DNA of 43,158 nucleotides from Pirellulales bacterium (lineage in GTDB: Bacteria; Planctomycetota; Planctomycetia; Pirellulales; JAICIG01). Below are positions 17,144 to 24,192 of the stretch, one piece after another. How positions within the stretch are numbered: position 1 is the stretch's first letter; every line of letters starts with the position of its first letter. The notes under the pieces were generated by a model that saw only the letters and a program-made list of their open reading frames with translations, did no database searches and was not told the DNA's origin. The translations under genes and the position numbers were made by a program. Where the stretch lies: assembly GCA_025927475.1 (NCBI GenBank), contig JAICLL010000039.1:1-43158 (forward strand), in the 5' to 3' direction.

Positions 17144-17452
17144 ATGATTCATGTATTGGCGACGATCCAAGCGGCGCCCGGCCGCCGCGCGGACCTATTG
17201 CGAGAGTTCCACGCCCTGCTGCCGCAAGTGCGAGCCGAAAAGGGATGCATCGAGTACGGGCCGGCCGTCGACGTGCCCACCAAAATTCCCGCCCAGCCGG
17301 CGCCCAGGCCCGACGTGCTCGTGATGGTCGAGCGATGGCAAGACCTGGACGCGCTCGAAGCACATCTGGCAGCGCAGCACATGGCCGATTTCCGCGCCAA
17401 GACAAAAGAGCTGGTTGCCCAGATCCAGATCCAGGTGCTCGAACCGGCCTGA
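17144..17452 (+). CDS. Antibiotic-biosynthesis-monooxygenase (ABM) domain protein, YgiN-like
   Basis: 102 aa, with AAAGGAG 7 bases before the ATG. The single ABM domain begins MIHVLATIQAAPGRRADLL, continues with a helix (LREFHALLPQVRAEKGC), then IEYGPAVDVP, and the conserved VMVERWQDLDALEAHLAAQH block. Members are small dimeric ferredoxin-like proteins; characterised ones oxidise quinols or aromatic compounds without cofactor, and others degrade haem. Length matches the family. A TATAAT sits just upstream, so it may be transcribed alone. The gene is followed by a tandem repeat. Confidence 0.9.
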   Translation: MIHVLATIQAAPGRRADLLREFHALLPQVRAEKGCIEYGPAVDVPTKIPAQPAPRPDVLVMVERWQDLDALEAHLAAQHMADFRAKTKELVAQIQIQVLEPA

Positions 17453-17530
17453 GCGCTCGCCGCGGCAACCGCACGTCGCTGCCACTAGGCCAGCCGGGCG
17501 CGGCGGATGTCCATGGTGAGCGCACCCCAT

Positions 17531-17586
17531 CGGAACGTCACTGTCGGAACGTCACTGTCGGAATGTCACTGTCGGAATGTCACTGT
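17531..17586. repeat. Tandem repeat, 4 x 14 bp
   Basis: Four head-to-tail copies of CGGAA(C/T)GTCACTGT, the first two with C and the last two with T at the sixth base. They lie between the convergent ABM-domain and DUF4198 genes, ending 7 bases before the DUF4198 stop. No spacers are present, so this is not a CRISPR array. Confidence 0.9.
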
Positions 17587-17593
17587 GAAACCG

Positions 17594-18424
17594 CTATTCC
17601 GCGCAGCAGGGGCAGGTCTGTGGAACATAGACGGTGAGCGCGGCGGAATATTTAGTGCTTTCAAAACCCGGGCCGCTGGCCGTCGAGTCGACGTGATGCA
17701 CGATGGCCAGATAGACGTTTCCCTGTTTGGGCGTGAAACTGGCCCGCCCCTCTTCGTCGGTCGTGCGCTCGAACCGCTCGTCGAAACCTTCGTGGAGCGT
17801 TTCGCCCCGCGGAATGAAAGAAACCCGCGCCCCCGAAAGCGGCTGGCCCTGGTACAGCACTCGCAACTTGATCGCCGTGCCCGGTCCCATCGGCGTGACC
17901 GGGTTGCTGGTGGGGACCATCTCCAAGGCATGCCCTAGCACGCGGTCGAAGCCAGCATGCTCGCGCGGCACGCGGTCGAGCGATTCGCTGACCACAAAAA
18001 AACATTTGGCGCTCTTGATCGAGCGAACCGGAGCGTAGCTCATCACCTTGTCGAAGGTGTGGGCGACCAGGTAAAGCCCCGGCGCGGCGGGCACGAACCG
18101 CGTCGACCAATATCCCTCGGCCGGCGCATAGCCATGGTCGATCCAGCGCTCTTTAAGATCATACTTCGTGCCGCCCGGCGCGATGACTTCGAGCGTCGAA
18201 GCATCGGCGTCGGCCTTGCCCGCAAGCTTGAAGTCGCGGTGGTCGTTGCCGTGGTTGCCCAGCATGAGCTGGATGAACACCTGATCGTTGGTCCTCAGCA
18301 GGTTGGTGTTCGTCTCGACCCAAGTGTCGTGCGCTTGCGCCACCGGGGCGTGCAGCCAAAACATGATGGAGAGCAGCCAAAGCACACCGGCAAGCGGTCG
18401 AGTGAGTTGCAATTGCAATCGCAT
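17594..18424 (-). CDS. DUF4198-domain exported protein (NikM-like)
   Basis: 276 aa, AAGGAG 7 bases before the ATG. Signal peptide ends near VAQAHDTWVETN; the His after cleavage is the usual start of mature DUF4198 proteins. Two beta-sandwich parts follow: LLRTNDQVFIQLMLGNHG, then a second block with LSGARVSFIPRGETLHEGF and RASFTPKQGNVYLAIVHHV. Family members are periplasmic and some accompany Ni/Co transporters, with the N-terminal His binding metal. Here the C-terminus ends CPCCAE, two or three Cys that could bind metal or link to the envelope. The next gene upstream, on the same strand, is the DUF1559 gene. The domain is clear and the substrate is unknown. Confidence 0.85.
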   Translation of the reverse strand: MRLQLQLTRPLAGVLWLLSIMFWLHAPVAQAHDTWVETNTNLLRTNDQVFIQLMLGNHGNDHRDFKLAGKADADASTLEVIAPGGTKYDLKERWIDHGYAPAEGYWSTRFVPAAPGLYLVAHTFDKVMSYAPVRSIKSAKCFFVVSESLDRVPREHAGFDRVLGHALEMVPTSNPVTPMGPGTAIKLRVLYQGQPLSGARVSFIPRGETLHEGFDERFERTTDEEGRASFTPKQGNVYLAIVHHVDSTASGPGFESTKYSAALTVYVPQTCPCCAE

Positions 18425-18472
18425 AAAGACGCTCCTTGGTCGAGATCGAGTGAGCCGCGGACCGGCCCATCG

Positions 18473-19426
18473 CTATAAGTTGTTGGCCACCTCTCCGCCT
18501 TGACGTGTGGCGATAAATCGCCAGATCGTCGCGCTCACCGTGTCCGGGACAAACTGCAGATGGCCGTCGCAGAACAGCACCTGCACGCCGCCGGGATGGT
18601 AGCTGCGGGCCGCCGTCAAGGCGCTGGTGCGGGCAGAATTGACGCAATCCCAGGTCGTGAAGTTGGGCGGATAAGCATGATTGTAAAGCGCATCGCGGTA
18701 GGAACCCAAAATCCACGCCGCGCCGCGCTCGCCCGACCAGCTTCCTCCGGCGCCCGAGCAGGCTGCCAACGTGGTCGGCGCGCCGCCGGGCAACGTCAAT
18801 ACGTCGTGCACCGGGTCTTGTGGCGTCGAAACCATGCCACGCCCGAGCACCGTCTCGCTAAACGCGGCGGTAACCGACGTGCCGTCGATGACGTCGCGGA
18901 AACCGATATTCGACATCAAAAAGAATACACCGTCGGCCCCCTCCAGCGCCCCGTTGGCGACGGCGCCGGTGCCTACGTTGGCCACATAGTTGGTCGGCCC
19001 CGTCGTCGTGCCCGAAATGATGCTGCCCGTGTCGCTGGGGCACACAAACAAGGGAAGCACGGTGGACGCCGCCCGGACGTTCGAGGCGCCGGCGGGCGGA
19101 GGTCCAAACACCAGCGGCGTGTCGTTGAAGTTGATCAAGTTCTGAGTGTTTGACTGCTCAACATACGGCAGCAGCATCGCTTGCGGAGAAAACACGCGCG
19201 GCCAGTTGGGCCGGCCCGGAGGAAACTTTTGGAACGTGTCATGATAGTTGTGCAAAGCAATGCCGATCTGTTTCAGATGGTTCACACACATGATCCGCCG
19301 CGCCGATTCGCGCGCGGCCTGCACGGCGGGCAACAGCAGCCCCACCAGCAGACCGATGATGGCAATCACCACCAGCAATTCAATGAGCGTAAAGCCCGAG
19401 CGTGCTTTATTCGATTTCATCTTCAT
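18473..19426 (-). CDS. DUF1559 prepilin-like protein
   Basis: 317 aa from the ATG at 19426 (GGGAGAGG upstream). The N-terminus, [19 protein letters not shown], is a type IV prepilin leader with the cleavage site before Phe and Glu at +5. It is followed by [14 protein letters not shown] and the DUF1559 block [20 protein letters not shown]. The C-terminus has the H-X9-DG domain ([19 protein letters not shown]) and ends with a short tail. Planctomycetes carry many such proteins; they are thought to be processed by prepilin peptidase and sit at the envelope, but no assembled function is established. Between the DUF4198 and Cys-rich genes, all on the minus strand. Confidence 0.93.
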   Translation of the reverse strand: MKMKSNKARSGFTLIELLVVIAIIGLLVGLLLPAVQAARESARRIMCVNHLKQIGIALHNYHDTFQKFPPGRPNWPRVFSPQAMLLPYVEQSNTQNLINFNDTPLVFGPPPAGASNVRAASTVLPLFVCPSDTGSIISGTTTGPTNYVANVGTGAVANGALEGADGVFFLMSNIGFRDVIDGTSVTAAFSETVLGRGMVSTPQDPVHDVLTLPGGAPTTLAACSGAGGSWSGERGAAWILGSYRDALYNHAYPPNFTTWDCVNSARTSALTAARSYHPGGVQVLFCDGHLQFVPDTVSATIWRFIATRQGGEVANNL

Positions 19427-19621
19427 CGTGCCTCTCCCAACGCGCGGCCATGACCTGGCGCGCCTACGTGACGTCCGACGTTTCAAGCTTGAGGAGCGAG
19501 CCGCCGGTCGGCAGCGTAAGCGCGCCAGACCATGCCGCAAAACATGGTCATCCAAGAGCGTTCGGAACTCAGCCGGCGCGAGCGCCAACGAGCAGCGAAC
19601 GACAACGTTGCGCGCCGATGC

Positions 19622-20314
19622 TTAACCGCGCGGAGGCGGCGTCGGGGGGGAGATCGCAACTGCCACGGTGGCCGTAGGAATTGCGGCGATGGATTCGCGG
19701 GCATCCCACAGAAACTCATAGGCCGTTGGCGCCAGCGGTGGCAAGGCGGCGCCAAGCGTGCTCCACAGCGGCGCCAGACCATGACAGGTGCGATACGCCG
19801 CGATGCTGATCGTGTCGTCCTCTGGCGGATCGGCGGTCGGCTCGGCCGTACGATCGGCCGTACGATCGGCCGCATCCGGCGGCGCGAGGCGAGGGTCCAG
19901 ACAGATGAGCGGCGCGGGTGAGGCTTGCCGGTCGTCGTGCCAGGCTGGCACTTGGCGATGGCGTGAACTGGTGGCGCAGCAAGCGGCGCCATGCTCGGAA
20001 GATTTCAACGTGCCCGCCGGACGACGTGGTGCAAGCGCCGCGAAATTGACAAATGGCGTCGGATCGACCCGGTGTTCATCGGCCCAGGCCAATTTTTGCT
20101 CGCTGGTAAAGCAGCAGCAATGTTCCTTGCAACCGCGGGCGTCGCGGCAGCCACAGGGCCGGTCCATACAAGGGAATGCAACACTGCGGTCTTTGCCGCC
20201 CCCAACCGGCAACGGCACGCCAACCGCGGCGGCGACATAGGCCAACACCGCCGCCAACGCGAACCCGCGGCGAATGGGGAGAATCGAATTATGGCGAAGC
20301 CGGCGATCGCGCAT
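19622..20314 (-). CDS. Exported Cys-rich protein of unknown function
   Basis: 230 aa from ATG 20314; a TTG at 20335 is an alternative. A membrane/signal segment (GFALAAVLAYVAAAVGV) is followed by a Cys cluster, CMDRPCGCRDARGCKEHCCC, and a Pro/Ala/Asp-rich region with a 12-bp tandem duplication (19843-19866) that gives repeated TADR. The cluster looks able to bind metal or form disulfides. I do not recognise the family. Similar Cys-rich proteins sit beside DUF1559 genes in planctomycetes, to my recollection, but no role is known. The C-terminus is hydrophobic and Pro-rich (AISPPTPPPRG). Confidence 0.65.
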   Translation of the reverse strand: MRDRRLRHNSILPIRRGFALAAVLAYVAAAVGVPLPVGGGKDRSVAFPCMDRPCGCRDARGCKEHCCCFTSEQKLAWADEHRVDPTPFVNFAALAPRRPAGTLKSSEHGAACCATSSRHRQVPAWHDDRQASPAPLICLDPRLAPPDAADRTADRTAEPTADPPEDDTISIAAYRTCHGLAPLWSTLGAALPPLAPTAYEFLWDARESIAAIPTATVAVAISPPTPPPRG

Positions 20315-20455
20315 GCAGGGTGTGTCGAAGCGCAAAGGTAGGCAGTGCTCACCGGGTAAACCGTGGCGCGGCTCGCTCCTCGGAGTTTGAATCTAGTCGC
20401 CGCGGCGCCGGCTGTCAAATCGCTCGAATCGGAATATCCGGTCCCGGCGGCCGCC

Positions 20456-20596
20456 TTAATAGTCCGAGCGCGAACCAAAGCCCCGCAGGCAGAGGATGCC
20501 AAGCACCACCACGCCGACCAGCGAAAGAAACCATTCCTGCGGCCCGAAGTGCCGCACGTGGTTCGTCAGCAATTTGAGGATCGACCAGACGGGCAT
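20456..20596 (-). CDS. Small membrane protein, 46 aa
   Basis: ATG at 20596, TAA at 20458-20456; 46 residues. Order: an amphipathic start (MPVWSILKLLTNHVRHFG), PQEWFLSL, one membrane helix (VGVVVLGILCLRG) and a tail FGSRSDY. GC-rich third positions and the clean hydrophobic profile support a real gene, although no strong ribosome-binding site is seen. I recall small planctomycete proteins with a similar FGSR ending, but this is from memory. Single-helix proteins of this size often modulate a larger membrane partner; here none is named by the context. The rest of 20315-20948 shows no other gene. Confidence 0.65.
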   Translation of the reverse strand: MPVWSILKLLTNHVRHFGPQEWFLSLVGVVVLGILCLRGFGSRSDY

Positions 20597-20948
20597 GCTG
20601 CGCGGCGGGGCTCGGGGCAAACCGTGGGGTGCTTTCCCAACTCTAAGCCACGGCTAGAGCGAGCGAGGTTGGTTCCGGCGGCGATCGGCCCGCCGTCTTT
20701 GGAAGCGTCTCAGATGGATATGCCGGCTGTAACGGACGCGCATGGCAAAGGCACGACGAATGCGCCCCGCGTGGTCTTGACGAAAGGGTACGATTCGGAG
20801 ATGTCCCGAAGAGGCTTATCGAATCCCAATGCGAGGACGCGCTGCTAGGCTTGGAGCGGCGTCGACAACGTGATTCGCACTATCGCAGACCAAAACGTTC
20901 GCTCCCCCTCTCCCTTGCCGCACGCGGGTCGGGTACGCTGGGCGCCAT

Positions 20949-21587
20949 ATGCTGAGCGATTATCGACTTTTCTTGCGGCAATATCTGCGTCACTTTCATC
21001 ACACCGGGGCGGTGGCGCCGAGCAGCCGCTGGCTGGCGGCGGCCCTGGCGCGTTATGTGGGCGGCGACGGGCCGCCGCGGCGCGTGCTCGAAGTCGGCCC
21101 CGGCACCGGCGCGGTCACGCGCCAGATTGTCGCCCGGCTCGGAAGGTCCGACCGGTTCGACCTGGTGGAATTGAACGCGCAGTTCGCCGAACGGCTGCGG
21201 CAACGCTTCGCTCACGAACCAGGCTTCGCCGAAGTGGCCGCCCGCACGCGGGTGTTTCAGCACGCGGTGGAAGAACTGCCCGGCGAACAGCCTTACGATG
21301 TGATCGTTTCGGGGCTGCCGCTGAATAATTTTTCGGTGGCCGATGTCGAGCAAATTCTGGCAGTGTTTCGCCGCTTGCTGACCCCCGGCGGCACGCTTTC
21401 GTTTTTTGAATACATCGGCGTGCGCCCGGCGAGGGCCTTCATCAGCGGGCGCGGCGAGCGCGAACGTTTGCGCGGCGTGGGCCGGGTGTTGGCCGAGCGA
21501 CTCAAGCACGAGGAGTTCCACCGCGAGCGGATCTGGCCGAATCTGCCGCCGGCGTATGTGCATCACTTGCGGAGCCCCGGCGCGTAA
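20949..21587 (+). CDS. SAM-dependent methyltransferase, phospholipid N-methyltransferase (PmtA) type
   Basis: 212 aa. Class I Rossmann methyltransferase with motif I VLEVGPGTGAVTRQI at about 45-60, an acidic residue after the second strand (FDLVELN), and the block YDVIVSGLPLNNFSVADV. The phrase SGLPLNNF is the form seen in bacterial phosphatidylethanolamine N-methyltransferases, rather than the NLPY of rRNA methylases. The N-terminal helix FLRQYLRHFHHTGAVAPSSR also matches that group. It probably methylates an amino-group of a membrane lipid. An rRNA adenine methyltransferase is the alternative. Single gene; a possible terminator lies 128 bases after its stop. Confidence 0.82.
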   Translation: MLSDYRLFLRQYLRHFHHTGAVAPSSRWLAAALARYVGGDGPPRRVLEVGPGTGAVTRQIVARLGRSDRFDLVELNAQFAERLRQRFAHEPGFAEVAARTRVFQHAVEELPGEQPYDVIVSGLPLNNFSVADVEQILAVFRRLLTPGGTLSFFEYIGVRPARAFISGRGERERLRGVGRVLAERLKHEEFHRERIWPNLPPAYVHHLRSPGA

Positions 21588-21679
21588 GTCATCCGTGTTC
21601 CATCGGTGTTTCATCACTGGCCCGACCAAAGATCTAAAGGATGTGGGCGCTCCCTAAAAAAATCGCGTAGGGTGGTTAC

Positions 21680-21707
21680 TTGACAAGTGCGCGACGAGCG
21701 GTATCTT
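21680..21707 (+). promoter_or_regulatory. Candidate promoter upstream of the sigma factor gene
   Basis: TTGACA at 21680-21685, 16 bases, then TATCTT at 21702-21707. The -35 is perfect and the -10 keeps T-A-T...T. A hairpin with a T tract starts 8 bases downstream, so transcription from here would meet a terminator or attenuator at once. Confidence 0.45.
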
Positions 21708-21714
21708 AGGGGCC

Positions 21715-21739
21715 ACGTTCGTACGCTTCGAACGTTTTT
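21715..21739 (+). terminator. Hairpin with T tract, possible terminator or attenuator
   Basis: ACGTTCG (21715-21721) pairs with CGAACGT (21729-21735) across a 7-base loop and is followed by TTTTT. It may terminate the methyltransferase transcript or act as the first element of the leader of the sigma factor gene. The stem is only 7 bp and moderately GC-rich. Confidence 0.5.
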
Positions 21740-21744
21740 AGGCC

Positions 21745-21852
21745 GGTCCACCGCGAATGTGGACCTTCTGGTTGCGAAGATCGCCTCGCCGTTCGCCGCT
21801 TTGTTGGCGGTGAAATTTGCTGATTGGTGCGCCCGCCGAAATTTTCGGGCGC
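21745..21852 (+). other. Three more hairpins in the sigma factor leader (candidate structured RNA)
   Basis: Perfect or near-perfect stems follow the terminator-like hairpin: GGTCCAC/GTGGACC at 21745-21765 (7-base loop), TTCGCCGC/GCGGTGAA at 21792-21814 (7-base loop, one G-U pair), and GCGCCCG/CGGGCGC at 21829-21852 (10-base loop). The rest of 21588-21968 contains no gene. The spacing and loop sizes look selected. It may be a regulatory leader or a small RNA; no known riboswitch class was recognised. Confidence 0.5.
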
Positions 21853-21968
21853 AACGCTGAGGGCCCGTTCGTTTCCGCGGACCACTGGGTCGGATTGCGC
21901 CTAGGAAAGGCCGTAATCACCCCTGTTTGACGCCAAGCGAACCGCCGCCCTGAACCCCCCGACTCACC

Positions 21969-22580
21969 ATGCGCGAAGCCGCATTGCCAATTTGTCCGGA
22001 ATCTGCCGACTGGGACGCGGCGCGGCCCGAGGCGCAGGCAGACCGGCTGCTGATCGACCGCTGCCGGGCGGGCGAAGTTGCCGCCTGGGAAATGCTCTAC
22101 CGCCAGTGCCACGGACCATTGCTGCTGGCCATCAAAATCTTTCTGGGCCGCTATTCGGCGGGCGAAGACCTGGCCGAAGAAATTGCCGCCCGCGTCTGGT
22201 TCAACCTGGTCGACGAAAACGGCGCGCTGCTCGACCGGTTTGATGCGCGGCGCGGCTGCCGCTTGACCACCTTTTTGGCCGCCCTGGCCAAGCGCGACGT
22301 ACTGCGTTACCTGCGTGGCGAGCGCCGGCGGCATGCGCGAGAAAACGCCTCGCGGCCGTCGCTGGGGTCGCAACGCGCCGTGCCGCCCGCGCCCGAGGCC
22401 GATTTTTCCGTATCGCTCGATGAATTTCTCGACACGCTCAGCCTGCGCGAGCGCGAATTTTGTGAAACCTATTTGCTAGCGAACTCGCACGACGACCTGG
22501 GCGAATTCTCGGCGGCGAACCGCTGGCAATTGCGCCATCGGGTGCGCCGCAAGCTGATTGATTTTTTAGAAGGCGAATAA
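21969..22580 (+). CDS. RNA polymerase sigma-70 family factor, ECF-like
   Basis: 203 aa. Region 2 is clear: DRLLIDRCRAGEVAAWEMLY, then FLGRYSAGEDLAEEIAARVW, with RLTTFLAALAKRDVLRYLRG matching the DNA-melting and -10-binding part. A poorly conserved linker leads to region 4, LSLREREFCETYLL and ANRWQLRHRVRRKLIDFL, which is a divergent helix-turn-helix. Small two-domain sigma factors of this kind are numerous in planctomycetes. No anti-sigma factor gene adjoins it, so its control is unknown; the leader upstream is strongly structured. It stands just before the exopolysaccharide cluster and could regulate it, but that is inference. The ATG at 21969 has no clear ribosome-binding site. Confidence 0.82.
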   Translation: MREAALPICPESADWDAARPEAQADRLLIDRCRAGEVAAWEMLYRQCHGPLLLAIKIFLGRYSAGEDLAEEIAARVWFNLVDENGALLDRFDARRGCRLTTFLAALAKRDVLRYLRGERRRHARENASRPSLGSQRAVPPAPEADFSVSLDEFLDTLSLREREFCETYLLANSHDDLGEFSAANRWQLRHRVRRKLIDFLEGE

Positions 22581-23234
22581 AGATTTGGCGATTGGTGGAA
22601 ATTGCAGGTTGACAAAAACACCATCGCCGATATGTTTGCCACTGTTGATGTTTTCTCGCCGCGATGATTGCGGCTTGCTCGGGCCCGCTACGAGGGCGGG
22701 CCGAAATGCGTGTGCGAAGATCGCTAGTTCTCGCCTTGAAAGCTCCGCTGTGACGGCGGACAGGCGGCACACACGGTCCGGTCTGCCACCGGACTACCCC
22801 ACGCCCGACACGCTCGCCGGGCGTACCCCGTTGCGTTGCCGGAAATTGCACTGATTTTTTCCGGCGGTTCCGCATTTGCGCTCGCGGTGCGCGCGTTTGC
22901 GGCGTGCTCTCATCCGGCGTCTTCGGATTGCCGAATGCCAGGGCGCGCCTGCGCGATCACCGCGGCAATTGCGCTGCCATGGCGCGGTAGAGGCTGCGCT
23001 CTTGGCGGTGCCGCTGCGCTCTTGGCGGTGAGGTTCGGCGATGGGGACCTGCTGTGTGTGGCCGCCATCGCGCTTGACGGCGGGCCTGCATCGTCGCACT
23101 CCAACGTACTGAAACTGAACGCCACATCATTCTCCGACCCGACGTAACTTCGGTTGCGTCAACAAGATAACGACCTCGTTTCGGTTGCCGCTCGCGGATA
23201 CCGACGGGGACGGAGTGTGCGCCGACCGACTTTC
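22581..23234 (+). other. Long leader of the exopolysaccharide cluster: candidate promoter, hairpins, direct repeat
   Basis: No gene can be supported in these 650 bases. TTGACA at 22609-22614 and TATGTT at 22631-22636, 16 bases apart, mirror the TTGACA-16-TATCTT upstream of the sigma gene. Hairpins: GGCCCGC/GCGGGCC at 22682-22702 and GTCCGGT/ACCGGAC at 22776-22794. An 18-bp direct repeat, GCTGCGCTCTTGGCGGTG, occurs at 22993-23010 and 23013-23030. These could form a long 5' leader about 600 bases before the exosortase start, but a promoter nearer to 23235 is not excluded. Confidence 0.4.
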
Positions 23235-24173
23235 ATGCCTCGCAACGGAAAGCAACTTTTGATCCGACCGGGAAACAAAGCACTGGACGTGAGCTGCGCC
23301 ACACTGCTGGCGGGCTGCGCCGTGTGGTGCTTTGCGACCACGCTTGCGCGCATGATTGCGGTGTGGCGGAGCGAGCCCGATTACGAACATGGTTTTCTGG
23401 TTCCCTTCATCGCGCTGGCCATGTTGTGGGCGCGGCGCGCGAAGCGTCCTGCCGCGGCGCGCGACTGGCGGGCTCTGCCAGTGGCCATCGCGGCCTTGGT
23501 ACTGTGGCTCGCCGGCGGAATGTTTTACTTGCGGGTGCTCGAAGAGGTGGGGTTCTTGCTTTGGATTGCCGCAGCCTGCGGGTTGCTCGCCGGCGGCGCC
23601 GTACTGCGGTGGGCCGCGCCTGCGCTCGGTTTCTTGATCTTCATGGTTCCAGCCCCTTACCGCGTCGAGCAACTGCTGACGCTGCCCTTGCAGCGCATCG
23701 CCACGGTGTGGAGCTGCTGGCTGTTGCAATGCTGCGGTCTGCCCGCCCTGGCCGAGGGCAACCTGGTCATCGTCGATGACTTGCGGCTGGAAGTCGCGCA
23801 GGCTTGCAGCGGCTTGCGGCTGTTCATGTGCGTGCTGGCGCTGGCGTATTTGTACGCGGTGTTTTCCACCGGACCGCGGTGGATGAAATGGACGCTTTTT
23901 CTTTGCGCCGCGCCGGTGGCGCTGGCGGCCAACACGCTGCGGCTGACCGCGACGGCGTTGGCCTGGAAGTGCGTGTCCAGCGAGCACGGCCGCGAGCTGC
24001 TCCACGACGCGGCGGGCTGGCTGATGATTCCCTTGGCGGCCGCTTTGCTGCTGGCGGTGTTGTGGTATCTGCGCCGCATCACCATCGCGGTCGAGGTGGT
24101 CGACGCCACGCGGCTGCTGCGGCACGCGGCGCATGCGAATTCCTTCGCATACGCGTCGGGCGGCAAAGAGTGA
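23235..24173 (+). CDS. Exosortase
   Basis: 312 aa, ATG at 23235. An eight-segment integral membrane transpeptidase/protease of the exosortase/archaeosortase family. Catalytic residues: Cys191 in VAQACSGLRLF, Arg236 in LAANTLRLT and His257 in LLHDAAGWLMIP. The N-terminal EPDYEHGFLVPFIALAMLW is the usual second block. Exosortases cut proteins with PEP-CTERM-type tails at the membrane and are linked to exopolysaccharide loci. The subfamily is unclear (a planctomycete type is likely), and no protein with a C-terminal sorting tail is visible in the window. EpsI, the usual companion, lies about 6.7 kb downstream. It overlaps no gene; the tyrosine kinase follows after 19 bases. Confidence 0.92.
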   Translation: MPRNGKQLLIRPGNKALDVSCATLLAGCAVWCFATTLARMIAVWRSEPDYEHGFLVPFIALAMLWARRAKRPAAARDWRALPVAIAALVLWLAGGMFYLRVLEEVGFLLWIAAACGLLAGGAVLRWAAPALGFLIFMVPAPYRVEQLLTLPLQRIATVWSCWLLQCCGLPALAEGNLVIVDDLRLEVAQACSGLRLFMCVLALAYLYAVFSTGPRWMKWTLFLCAAPVALAANTLRLTATALAWKCVSSEHGRELLHDAAGWLMIPLAAALLLAVLWYLRRITIAVEVVDATRLLRHAAHANSFAYASGGKE

Positions 24174-24192
24174 ACCGGGAGAGGCGACTGAA

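Noticed and set aside
17531..17586. Possible CRISPR array
   Set aside because: The 14-bp units follow each other without spacers.
22836..23147. Plus-strand 103-codon open frame before the exosortase
   Set aside because: Ala/Gly-rich, no motif, and it includes the 18-bp direct repeat, so it is not supported as a gene.
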